Assembly (NCBI GenBank): GCA_016871675.1
Contig: VHCN01000017.1
Coordinates: 1 to 60,918, forward strand
Reading direction: 5' to 3'
DNA length: 60,918 nucleotides
Source: Verrucomicrobiota bacterium
GTDB taxonomy: Bacteria; Verrucomicrobiota; Verrucomicrobiia; Limisphaerales; VHCN01
Below the pieces are notes generated by a model. The model did not search any database. It was given only the letters and a program-made list of their open reading frames with translations, and was not told where the DNA came from. The number at the start of each line of letters is the position of its first letter. Position 1 is the first letter of the stretch. A program made the translations under genes and the position numbers. This document shows, in pieces, positions 1 through 8,800 of this stretch.

Positions 1-3000
1 CGACGAAGAGGTCTGTGGTCGGGTTGCCCATGAGCGCGATGGCGCGGACGGTGGCGTCGAAGCCGTTGCCGAGGGTGTTGTTGAACGTGTGGTCGAACAC
101 GCCCGCGCTGCTCACCTTGGCCAGGCGGTTGATGTGCAGCGTGACGTTCGCGCCGACACCGACGACTCCGGTGGTCTGGATGGAAACGACCCTGACCGTG
201 CCGACAGCCGCAGTTTGAGCGACGTCGGCCGCCGGTCCGCCCACGGCCTTGACGTAAGTGAACGTCGTGGCGTTGACGACCGCGATGGTCGCACCTACGA
301 CGTTGAACGCCGGGTCGGTCGTGTCCGTGATGTTGACCGTGCTGAGGGAGACCAGATTGTGCGGGTTGGCCGTCGTGATGGTCGCTCTGGTATTCGCCAA
401 GTCCCACGCATGGGTCGCGATGGCAATGTCAACCGCTGGAATAGTGTAGCTGAAGTTGTTTCCCGCAACCCCAGTCACGACGAATGGCCCGCCATTGAAC
501 ATCTGAGTCGGGACGGCCGGGTCCACGTTGGCGATCGTCACCACATCGTTAAGCGCCAGATTGTGTCCGGCCGCCGTCAGCGTCGCCGTGGTCTGGCCAG
601 CCAGCGCGCGGGCAGTGACCGTAACCGGATAGCCAAAGCCTGTGGAGAAATCGCCGCCGACATAGATGTTTGGAGTTAGAGAGCCACTTTGATTGTCCAC
701 CTTGACCACTTGCACGGTGTTGTTCGGGCCGCCGTTGAGCGCCGTGCCAAATGCCGGGCGCGGAGTGCCATCCGCCGCAGCAAGCCGGGCGAGCCGGATG
801 CTGGTCAAGCTGCCGTTGAAGCTGGTGAAGGAGCCGCCGATGATGACGTCGCCGCTCACCTCGTCCACGTCCACGGCATTCACCGTCCCACCCGCTGCGC
901 CGGTTCCCGGCGAGAAGGACGTGTCGAGCGTGCCGTCGCTGTTGAGGCGCGCCACGTGGTTCCACGCCACGCCGTTGACCGTGGTGAAGGATCCGACGAT
1001 GACGTACTTCCCCTGTTGCGGGCCACTCGAATAAAAGGCCGAGGCGGTGACGGTGTTGTTGACCCCGATATTCGCGGCAGCGGGATAAATCGCCACGGCG
1101 CGGACGGAGCCGTTGGCACCGGTCCAGTTCGGATACGACGCGACGCCGCGGACGGTGGCGTTGGCGCCGGAGCCTGTGGTGAAGTTGCCGGTGTCGAGCA
1201 ACCCGCCGCTGGTGAGGCGCGCCAGGCGGATGTTGCCCCCGGTGTTGTTGAACGTGGAGTATTCGCCGACCGTGAGGATTCGCCCCGACGGGTCCACGAC
1301 GGAATTGAGGATGTTGACGTTGTTGATGTTGTTGATGCTCGGGCCGAGGCCAAACGTGGTCAGCGTCAGGTTGATCGTCTCGTTGGGCTCGACGAGCAGG
1401 TCCTGGGTGATGGGAACGGCAACGGTGGTGATGTCGGTGGCGGCGAGGCGCAATTCGCGAACGGTCAATTGCGCAAAGCCAATCGCATTCGTGACGCCCG
1501 TGTAATCCGAACCGACGGTGGCCGAGCCTCCGCTGGTCGAGAATTTGACCAGCGCAGGCGCGAGGCCTTGCGTGGCGCTGACGGTGTTCGTGCGGAAGAT
1601 GCGGATGGTCGCCGAACCGCCGCCTTCGCTCACCGAATAGGTCGGTTGTTCGAACTGGATGTTTCCGGGTCCGATGGTGGTCCCGCCGAGCAACCGCGCG
1701 ACGTTGTGGCGGGGCTTGGCGTGCGTCCATCGCATATTTCCAAACAGGTTCGGATCGTTGTCATTTGCGTTGCCCGGGATGAACGCGAGGATCGGGATCA
1801 CGGGGTGGGCGGGCGTGGTTCCAGTGACCAGCCGGGAGAAAGGCGCGCCGAAACCCGTGAAACTGCCGCCGACGATCACGTCGCCGCTTTCCTGCACAGC
1901 CACGGAGGTCAGGAAGCTGCTCGCGTTGGTCGGCCCGGAATTCCAGTTGAGCAGCGTGTCCATGAACGTCGTGTCCACGACGCCGTTGGTGAAAACACGC
2001 AGGATGTTCTTCCGCGCGGTCCCGTCGAAGGATGTGAAGGCACCGACGATGTAGAACCGGTTGGCCGCGGCGTCGAACGTGATCGCGTTGACCGTGTTGT
2101 TCGCGCCGCTGCCGGGGTCGAACCCAAGATCAAGCGCCCCGGACGAACTCAGGCGTGCGATGCGGGTTCGGCTGAACTGGTTGAAGGTAAGAAAATCTCC
2201 GGCCATGAGGATCCGGTCCGACGCATCCACGAACAGCGCGCGCACGGGGGCGTCGCATCCGGTGCCGGGGTCGAACAGCGTGTCGAGCAGGCCGTTGGTC
2301 TGCGCGCGCGCAATGCGGTTGCGGGGGACGGCCCCGTAAGTCGTGAAGTCGCCGCCGATCACCACGCGCCCGGCATTGTCGATCTTCACCGCTCGAACCG
2401 CGCCGTTCGCGCCCGCGCCCGGCGTGAACGTGAGGTCGAGCGAACCATTCGTGTTCAGCCGGGCGAGGTTCGTCATGTTCACGCCGTTGAACGATGTGAA
2501 CTCGCCGCCCACCACCACGCGGCCGTCGGGTTGCAACGCCACCGCGCGAACGGGTCCGTTGAATCCTGCGCCGGGATCAAAAGTGCCGTCCAGCGAGCCG
2601 TCCGCATTGAGCCGCGCAATCCGGTTGCGACTCAGACCATTGAAAGAAGTGAAACCGCCGACAACGACAATCTTGTCGAGGAGGGCGCCCGCGTTCGTGT
2701 GGATGGCGAGCGCGCTGATGAAGTTGTCGGCGCCCTGCCCTATGACAAACGATGCGTCGAACTGGCCGTCGTTGGTTGCGCGCGCAATCCGGTTTGCAGG
2801 AAGCGTGTTGTAGGCGGTGAAATCGCCGACGAGAATCAGGTTGCCCGTGGATTGCAGCGCGACGCCATTGACGTTGTTGTTCGCGCCGGGAAGGACGTTG
2901 TTCGGCGGAATGGTGTTGGGGTTGTTGTCGAGGTTCCACGCGCGGTCCAGCGCGCCTGCGGGTTGATCATCATCAACGACGGTCACGCTGCAGACGCCTG

Positions 3001-3586
3001 TCATGACGTAGGCGCCTCCGGTGAGCGGATGACCGGTTCCTTGGAAGTTTGCGCTCGCGCCGTTATTGCGAATAGGCGGCTGGGCACCATCAACCACGTA
3101 TTGGGTCACGCCCACGAAGATGTCCTTGTTGAATTCGGCGACGTTGTCGCTCAGCACGGTCACTGTGAAGGTGAGCGGGCCGGGATTGTTGTCGTCGAAT
3201 GTCAGCGTGCCCGAAGTCGCGGTGTAGTCCACACCTGCGACCGCGTAATCGGAACCGACGCGAAGGTCAATCACGGCCGGAGCGATGCCTGAGTTGATCT
3301 GCGGGTTGATCGGTGGATCGGCACGAGTGCCGTCCAACGTGGTCCACGAAACAACCCACGATTGCATCGGCTGGCGTCCCGGTGTGCTCACTTGAAACGT
3401 GATGGTCGTTGTGCCGGCAGGCTCCTGAATGTGACTCGGCTGCGACAGCGGACGGCTGATGATGACGTTTTGCGCTCGCGCACCGGGCGCGCTTGCGAGC
3501 ATGGCGAACAGCGTGAGCAGGAAGAGAAGGACCGCGGCGCGCGATGCGCCGGGGCGTCGTGGCGGAGACTCGATTGGAGGTCTCAT
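1..3586 (-). CDS. Exported delta-60 repeat / Calx-beta protein (partial)
   Basis: The frame is open from an ATG at 3586 through the left edge, giving at least 1195 residues without the C-terminus. A signal peptide (hydrophobic core about residues 18-32, cleavage after ARA) implies export. A Calx-beta-like segment lies at about residues 70-160. It is followed by repeated units of the delta-60 type, with cores such as LDGTFDPG, VRAVALQPDGR and VVVGGEFTSFNG spaced about 55 residues apart, which predicts a beta-propeller. A second Calx-beta domain follows (core YSVSEGGGSATIRIFR, then VGSDYTG), then more delta-60 units. Two tandem small beta-domains follow (motifs AGHNLALNDVVTI and NPHNLVSLSTVNI), then propeller sequence again. 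Such proteins are common in Verrucomicrobiota and are presumed to act at the cell surface, but no enzymatic role is known. No Shine-Dalgarno is visible, so an initiation site slightly downstream is possible. Confidence 0.88.
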   Translation of the reverse strand, partial: MRPPIESPPRRPGASRAAVLLFLLTLFAMLASAPGARAQNVIISRPLSQPSHIQEPAGTTTITFQVSTPGRQPMQSWVVSWTTLDGTRADPPINPQINSGIAPAVIDLRVGSDYAVAGVDYTATSGTLTFDDNNPGPLTFTVTVLSDNVAEFNKDIFVGVTQYVVDGAQPPIRNNGASANFQGTGHPLTGGAYVMTGVCSVTVVDDDQPAGALDRAWNLDNNPNTIPPNNVLPGANNNVNGVALQSTGNLILVGDFTAYNTLPANRIARATNDGQFDASFVIGQGADNFISALAIHTNAGALLDKIVVVGGFTSFNGLSRNRIARLNADGSLDGTFDPGAGFNGPVRAVALQPDGRVVVGGEFTSFNGVNMTNLARLNTNGSLDLTFTPGAGANGAVRAVKIDNAGRVVIGGDFTTYGAVPRNRIARAQTNGLLDTLFDPGTGCDAPVRALFVDASDRILMAGDFLTFNQFSRTRIARLSSSGALDLGFDPGSGANNTVNAITFDAAANRFYIVGAFTSFDGTARKNILRVFTNGVVDTTFMDTLLNWNSGPTNASSFLTSVAVQESGDVIVGGSFTGFGAPFSRLVTGTTPAHPVIPILAFIPGNANDNDPNLFGNMRWTHAKPRHNVARLLGGTTIGPGNIQFEQPTYSVSEGGGSATIRIFRTNTVSATQGLAPALVKFSTSGGSATVGSDYTGVTNAIGFAQLTVRELRLAATDITTVAVPITQDLLVEPNETINLTLTTFGLGPSINNINNVNILNSVVDPSGRILTVGEYSTFNNTGGNIRLARLTSGGLLDTGNFTTGSGANATVRGVASYPNWTGANGSVRAVAIYPAAANIGVNNTVTASAFYSSGPQQGKYVIVGSFTTVNGVAWNHVARLNSDGTLDTSFSPGTGAAGGTVNAVDVDEVSGDVIIGGSFTSFNGSLTSIRLARLAAADGTPRPAFGTALNGGPNNTVQVVKVDNQSGSLTPNIYVGGDFSTGFGYPVTVTARALAGQTTATLTAAGHNLALNDVVTIANVDPAVPTQMFNGGPFVVTGVAGNNFSYTIPAVDIAIATHAWDLANTRATITTANPHNLVSLSTVNITDTTDPAFNVVGATIAVVNATTFTYVKAVGGPAADVAQTAAVGTVRVVSIQTTGVVGVGANVTLHINRLAKVSSAGVFDHTFNNTLGNGFDATVRAIALMGNPTTDLFV

Positions 3587-3939
3587 AAGCGAAGGGATGA
3601 AACGCCCATGACGGGGTTTGAAAACACGACCGGCCCCTGCGAGGAACGGCAATTCGCAGGGGCGGCTATTGAGCGTCAGACGTTTCAACTGAGTGGCCGA
3701 GAGCCTAGTCGCCTGCAAGGAATTCAATCAAGTTTATTCACCCCCGGCTGACTACAGAAATGTCCTGAGTGGACGGGAGTTGGAACGGAATTCGGCGGCG
3801 ATGAAGGATGACGCCGAAGTCGCGGTGACGCGGGATGGGTGGGTAGTGGCTCAATCCGAGTTGTAGAGTCGGCTCTGTGAGCCGACACGTTGGCGCACAG
3901 CGCCAACGCTACACCCGTTTCCGCGCGTCCTCCCCCGCG
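3587..3939. other. Intergenic space between two minus-strand genes
   Basis: No reading frame here has protein-like composition. The left half is upstream of the delta-60 gene and shows no clear promoter. The right half holds the double palindrome at 3868-3908, just beyond the stop of the Sel1 lipoprotein gene, where it could also serve as a terminator. Confidence 0.6.
3868..3908. repeat. Tandem double palindrome, REP-like
   Basis: Two perfect stem-loops sit side by side. The first has arms GTCGGCTC / GAGCCGAC around TGT (3868-3886). The second has arms CGTTGGCG / CGCCAACG around a 5-nt loop (3888-3908). There is no T-tract, so a simple rho-independent terminator is less likely than a repetitive extragenic palindrome. 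The layout resembles the hairpin cluster near 60421-60553. Confidence 0.6.
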
Positions 3940-4662
3940 CTACGGGCGACCCTTCACCCCTTCGCTGCCGCTGCTCGGGAGCGTGGGTTGGAAGCCCTGT
4001 TCAAGGGCCTTGCGTTTCCAGCGGACGGCTTCGGCATCGTCGCGCGCTACGCCGAAGCCCTGTTCGTAGGCGTATCCGAGGTAGAATTGCCCCTCCGGGT
4101 CGCCCTGCTCGGCGGCTTTGCGCAGCCACTCAATCGCGGCGACCGGGTTGCGCTCCGTGCCGTGCGCGTTCCAATACATCTGCCCCAGCTTCGCTTGGGC
4201 GCGCGCCGAGCCCTGCTTCGCCGCGTCGCGGTGCTCGCGGAACTGTTGCGCGTAGTCGACCGGCGGCCGCTGGTCGCGCAGGAAGATGTCCGGGCCGTCG
4301 ACGGGCACCTTGACGATGGCCGGGGCTGGAGGCGCGGCGGGGACGACCGGCGTGACGGAGGGCGCGGTGGCGGGTTGCTCGTGTGGTTTCACGGAAGTGC
4401 CGGGTGTGTTGGTTGAAGGCGGAGCCGGGTTCGTGCGCGCGGGCGTGGATCGCGCCTGCGCCGGCGCGCCGGCCGCGCCAGGGGAAGGCGCGGGAGCGTC
4501 CTTGCGGCACGCGACGCCGGCGATGAGCAGGACCGCGCACGCGGCCGGGAACACGGGGTTTGGAAAATGGGGACGATGGCTTGCGCTCATGGAATTGAAA
4601 GTCGGGTCGTTGGACGGGCACGGCGCGCCGACACTCCCGGCGGATTTTTGTTCCGGGCTCAT
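3940..4662 (-). CDS. Sel1-repeat (probable lipo)protein
   Basis: This is a 240-residue protein. After an N-terminal hydrophobic stretch ending in GVAC (about residues 41-52) comes an Ala/Pro/Thr-rich linker. Two Sel1-type TPR-like repeats follow at about residues 165-235 (AKLGQMYWNAHG then WLRKAAEQGD; QFYLGYAYEQGFG then WKRKALEQG). The hydrophobic stretch followed by cysteine suggests a lipoprotein, although the lipobox is not ideal. The start at 4662 is 6 nt after the upstream stop, which favours translational coupling. An in-frame ATG at 4590 would give a cleaner signal peptide and is an equally good candidate. Sel1 repeats mediate protein-protein contacts; the partner is unknown. It is the last gene of the DUF4175-like operon. 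Confidence 0.8.
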   Translation of the reverse strand: MSPEQKSAGSVGAPCPSNDPTFNSMSASHRPHFPNPVFPAACAVLLIAGVACRKDAPAPSPGAAGAPAQARSTPARTNPAPPSTNTPGTSVKPHEQPATAPSVTPVVPAAPPAPAIVKVPVDGPDIFLRDQRPPVDYAQQFREHRDAAKQGSARAQAKLGQMYWNAHGTERNPVAAIEWLRKAAEQGDPEGQFYLGYAYEQGFGVARDDAEAVRWKRKALEQGFQPTLPSSGSEGVKGRP

Positions 4663-4668
4663 CGCGGG

Positions 4669-5784
4669 TCAGTCCTGGTAGATGGGAAGGAAATGGTATT
4701 TGACAGAGAGGCTCAGCACCGCGAGCGCCGTGCAATAAACGCGGCCGCAGCCGCGCTCCTGGCCGTCCTCGGCGATCCACGCGCCGTTGGCCTCCTGCTT
4801 GGGCAGCAACAGAGACTCGGTCTTGCGCCGCGCGAGGTCGGCGAAGTCGCCGCCGCGCTTGTGCATGCCCTGCGCGTAGTAGTAAATGCCGTAGAAAAAC
4901 CAGCGGTCGGAGTAGGTGAGCGGGTGCTCTCGCAGCCAGTTCGCCGCGCCGATCACCTCGGGCGCGTCGTATTGCCCGCAGATCTGCATCGCAAGCAATC
5001 CCGCCGCCACCATCGCGAAGGTCGGCCCCTGCCCCGGCGTGTAGGCGAAGCCGCTCTTCATGTCCGTCGGGCGTCCCGCGGCATCGCGCCGCGATTCGTA
5101 GCTGCGCCGCAAGTAACCCACCGCAAGATCGATCGACTCCTTCGGCACGAGGATGCCCGCGTTCTTCGCCGACCGGAGCGCCATGAGATGCCACACCGAG
5201 ACCGAGAGGTCGGCGTCGCCCGACTCCGGCGTGTAACGCCAGCCGCCGGTGAAGCGGTGGTCGAACTTGCGCACGCGCTGCGAGCGGAGCGTCAGGTCGA
5301 TCGCGCGCTGCGTCTTCTCGCGGATCAACCGGTCCTGCGCCTTGTCGATCCCCATCCCGAGCATCTCCGTCAGCGCGAGCGCCGTGATGCCGTGGCCATA
5401 CATGCGCGACGAGTCATCGCCGCCGAGGTAGCCGGGAAATCCGGCGGCATCCGAACTGCGGTCCGTCGCGGGGCGCACGAGGAATTGCAACGCACGCCGC
5501 ATGCACTCGCCCTCGCGCGTCGTGTCCGACGGCTGGTTGCCGATCGCCGCGAGCGCCATCACGGACAACGCCGTCATCGGATTGTTGTAGGCGTGGCGCT
5601 TGTCGGCGTCGTTGATCGCGCCGCTGCCGTCCTGCGACGCCATCAGGAATTCCACCGCCCGCTGGCAGGCGGTGTCGACCTTGTCGGGCGCGCGCGGCTG
5701 AACCGTCTTGCCCGTGAGTTGCGCGCCCGCAGTCCATGCGAATGCAACCGAACACACTCCCGCGAGCAGCGACTTGAAGCCCAC
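4669..5784 (-). CDS. Exported prenyltransferase / squalene-cyclase-repeat protein
   Basis: I chose a GTG start at 5784 because it begins a standard signal peptide (MGFKSLLAGVCSVAFAWTAGA, cleavage before Q) and clears the upstream gene; an upstream ATG at 6027 would overlap that gene. The product is about 371 residues. The mature part has repeated alpha-toroid units typical of the terpene cyclase/prenyltransferase fold: CQRAVEFLMASQDGSGAI, GITALALTEMLG, GGWRYTPESGDADLSVSVW, FAMVAAGLLAMQICG, and a terminal YCTALAVLSLSVKYHFLP. The DXDD motif of true squalene-hopene cyclases is not evident, so catalysis is doubtful. Proteins like this are commonly encoded beside DUF4175/VWA membrane proteins in Planctomycetes and Verrucomicrobia, where they are presumed to act in the periplasm. 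The gene lies between the giant protein and the Sel1 lipoprotein, with short gaps. Confidence 0.85.
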   Translation of the reverse strand: MGFKSLLAGVCSVAFAWTAGAQLTGKTVQPRAPDKVDTACQRAVEFLMASQDGSGAINDADKRHAYNNPMTALSVMALAAIGNQPSDTTREGECMRRALQFLVRPATDRSSDAAGFPGYLGGDDSSRMYGHGITALALTEMLGMGIDKAQDRLIREKTQRAIDLTLRSQRVRKFDHRFTGGWRYTPESGDADLSVSVWHLMALRSAKNAGILVPKESIDLAVGYLRRSYESRRDAAGRPTDMKSGFAYTPGQGPTFAMVAAGLLAMQICGQYDAPEVIGAANWLREHPLTYSDRWFFYGIYYYAQGMHKRGGDFADLARRKTESLLLPKQEANGAWIAEDGQERGCGRVYCTALAVLSLSVKYHFLPIYQD

Positions 5785-5795
5785 GAATCGAACGC

Positions 5796-5819
5796 AACCC
5801 TGAACCCTGAACCCTGAAC
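5796..5819. repeat. Short tandem repeat (AACCCTG)3AAC
   Basis: Three exact copies of a 7-bp unit plus three bases lie immediately upstream of the proposed GTG start of the prenyltransferase-repeat gene. Read on the coding strand, the units are CAGGGTT, so the array could place purine-rich sequence near the ribosome-binding region. Confidence 0.85.
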
Positions 5820-5894
5820 GCCGAACTCTCCCGTCGGACCCCGCCCCACGCCCGCGCAAATCCAAAGCCCGCCGCCTTGACGATTGCCCGCTCA

Positions 5895-8800
5895 CTACTT
5901 CCTCTCCCTCGCCTTCTCGGCCACGACTTTGAAGTAGAGCTCGACCTGCTGCCGGAACTCGCCCGCCACTCCCTCGCGCTGGCCCTCGGCAAGTCCCTGC
6001 GCGACCTTCGGCGGCAGCCGGCCCCAATCGCCACCGTCGCGCGCGACTTCGCCCGGCAGCATCCCCTTCGCTCCGCCGCCGCGGGCGGGCGAGAAGTTGC
6101 CCGTGCCGCTGCCCGGCGCCTCGTCGTCGCTGTCCGGGCCGCTTTCGCCGGGCACGCTGCCCTTCGCACGCGCGGACATCATCTCGGATTTCTGCGACTT
6201 CATCGCCTCCTGCAACGCCTCCGTCGAGGACTTGTTCGACTTGGACGCCGCGCCGCCGGTCCCGTCGGAGCCACCGGGAGGACCCGGCGAATTTCGCTCC
6301 GGACTTCCTTTCGTGCCGGCCTTCGAACCCCGCCCCTCCGGCCCGGGACCCGGCGCCTGCATCATGCCCGCGGGCGGGTTCATCTGCGCGTCGAGCTGGT
6401 CGAGACCGCGCGCCATCCAGCGCGATTGGGTGGGTGAAAAACTCGCGCCGCCCTGGCCTGCCCCGCCGGATTGCGACTGGCCTTGCGAACCACCCTGCCC
6501 CTGCTGACTGCCTTGCGACTGGCCGCCCTGCGCGCCGCCGCCGCGACCGGACTGCGCGCCTTGGGAACCGCCCGAGCCAGACTGGCCGTTCCCCTGCCCC
6601 GCTCCCTGCCCTGCGCCGGCGCCTTGTCCGCGGCCGGCGCCCGAACCTTGTTGTGAGCCTTGCTGTGAAGCTGCCGGTTGAGCGCCCGATGGCGCCGGCT
6701 GTTGCGCACTGTTCTGGCCGCTTTGCTGGCCACCTTGCTGCGAACCCTGCTGCGCCGACGCCTGCTGGCCCGATGGTTGCGCGCCCTGTTGCGCGCCCTG
6801 TTGTGGATCCGGCTGCGCGCCGCTTTGCGATCCGCGCTGCGATGACTGCGTCCCGGTTCCGAGGCGGGATTGCTGTCCCTGCGAGCCGGGTTGCGATGGC
6901 TGCTGGGCTCCCGTCGGGGGATGCCCTTGCTGTGAGTTCGGCTGCGCGCTCGCGGATTGCTGCGCGCCAGGTTGCTGCGCGCCCGGTTGCGAAGGGCGCT
7001 GCTGCGCCGATTGCTGGCCGGCCGGAGGTTGCGGCTGCTGCGACTGCGAATGCTGCGCAGACGGTTGTCCGCCTTGCTGCTGTCCGCTTTCCGGTTGAGG
7101 GCCCTGTGGTTGCAAACCCTGCGCCTGCGAACCCTGCGGCGGTTGGCCCGGATTGTTGGCCATTCCGCCGGGATTCTGCTGGCCCGACGCCGCGCGCTGC
7201 GCCTGCTCGCGGCCCGTGTTCGAGGCGTCCACCGCCCGCTGCACGACAGCCGGGTCGTTCGGATTCAGCAACGCCACCACGACGCGCTGCGCGAGAAAGT
7301 AAAGGTCTGTGGCCTCCGCCGAGGCCGCGCCGCCCTCGGTCGTGGCCGTGCGCAGCGCAACGAGTTCCTGAGGCGTCGCCGCGGCCGCGGCCGCGGCCGC
7401 GGCTTGCGCGAGCTTGTTCGTCGCGGCCACAAACTCGTTCGTCGCCTGTCGGAGCGGCGGGAAGATGGCGTTGACTTCGCGCGCGAGCGGGAGGGTCGGT
7501 TGGAAGAAATTCGTCGGCGCGAGCGCCGCGGCGGCCTTGAGCGGAGTGTGCACGCGCTCAAGTTCCGTGTCCGCGCCGGCCCGCCCCTCCTTCGCTGCGC
7601 GGACCACGGCGGGGAACGCGTTCGTCGCGAGCGCGCCGAGCCGCTCCGTCAATTCGCGCACGAGGTCGGGAAGCTCCACGCGATTCGTCCGCGCGACCTG
7701 CGCCCCGGGCGGCTGTGTTGGCGGCCCCGCCTGCGCGGATTGAAGCGGCGGAGGTTCGTTGAGCGCGCGGGCCAGCGCGGCGTTCTGTTGCTCAAGCTGG
7801 CGCTGGGCGGTTTCCATCGCCTGTCGCGCCGCGACCAGACTGCTCGCGGGGCCCAGCGCGTCGAGCGCCGCGCGCATCGGCTCTTGCGCCGTCTGCGCGG
7901 TCTCGCGGCCGATCTGCTGAAGCGCCTCGCCTTGCGGTGTGCCGAGGCGCGACTCGTGCCGGCCCGCGCGCTGGATGTCGGCACCGGCCTGGGCGACTTC
8001 GTTCGCGAGGTTCATTTGTTCGGTCGCGGCGCGAGCCATGGCTTGATCGGGCGACACGCGGTTCGTGAGCGCCGCGGCGAGTTGTTGCGCGAGCGCGACG
8101 AGTTGCGCGGTTTCGCCGGCCACGTGGGCGACCTTCGGTTGCGCGGACTGGATGCCCTGGGTCATTTCGGGCGTCCTCGCGATCTGCTGCATCGCGCGGA
8201 CGCGGTTCGCGGCGGTCTGCATCTCGGTGGCGGCGACCTGGAGGTTCGGGATCATCTCGCCGACGCTGCGCGCGAGCTGCTCGGGCGGACGCGAGAGGTC
8301 CGCGGGCACGCGGCTGATGGCGGTGTTGAGCCCGGCCTGGGCGCGGTTGATTTCGCTCGTGATGAACACTTTCACGTCCGAGAGCTCGCGGTTGAGCGGC
8401 GGAAGATCATTGGTGACAAGCCGCCGGGCGCGCGCGACGAGTTGCGCGATTTGAGCCGGGGCGTTGCCGCGTTCGGCCTCACCGCGGGCGGCCTCGGCGA
8501 GCCGCCGGGGGATGTCCGCCTGCCGTTGCGCGGCGGACGCGAGCGCGGCGCGGGCGTCCTCGAGCGTCTCGCGCCCGACTTGGCCGAGTTCCTGCCGCAT
8601 GGCGTTGTTGCGGCGCAATTGGTCTTCGAGTTCGGTCAGCCGTTCACGGTCGGACTTCTGCATCAGCTCGTTGAGCTTCTGCACGGTGTCGTAGTTGCGG
8701 TCGAGCGAATCCTTCACGCCGAGTTCCTCCTCGGCGCGGCGCAGCGCGGCGCGGGTGGCGGCGGGGTCACGGCCGGCTTCCATCGCGGCGTAGTGCTGCG

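Noticed and set aside
549-1730. A 393-codon minus-strand frame within the delta-60 gene
   Set aside because: It is Arg/His-rich and lies in a shifted frame inside the continuous delta-60 coding sequence.
689-3292. An 867-codon open frame on the plus strand opposite the delta-60 protein
   Set aside because: It is Arg/Asp/Val-rich with no recognisable motif. The minus strand carries a signal peptide and regular delta-60 repeats over the same interval.
7378-7404. A GCGGCC microrepeat as a possible CRISPR or mobile signature
   Set aside because: It simply encodes a run of alanines within the giant protein; no spacers or element ends are present.
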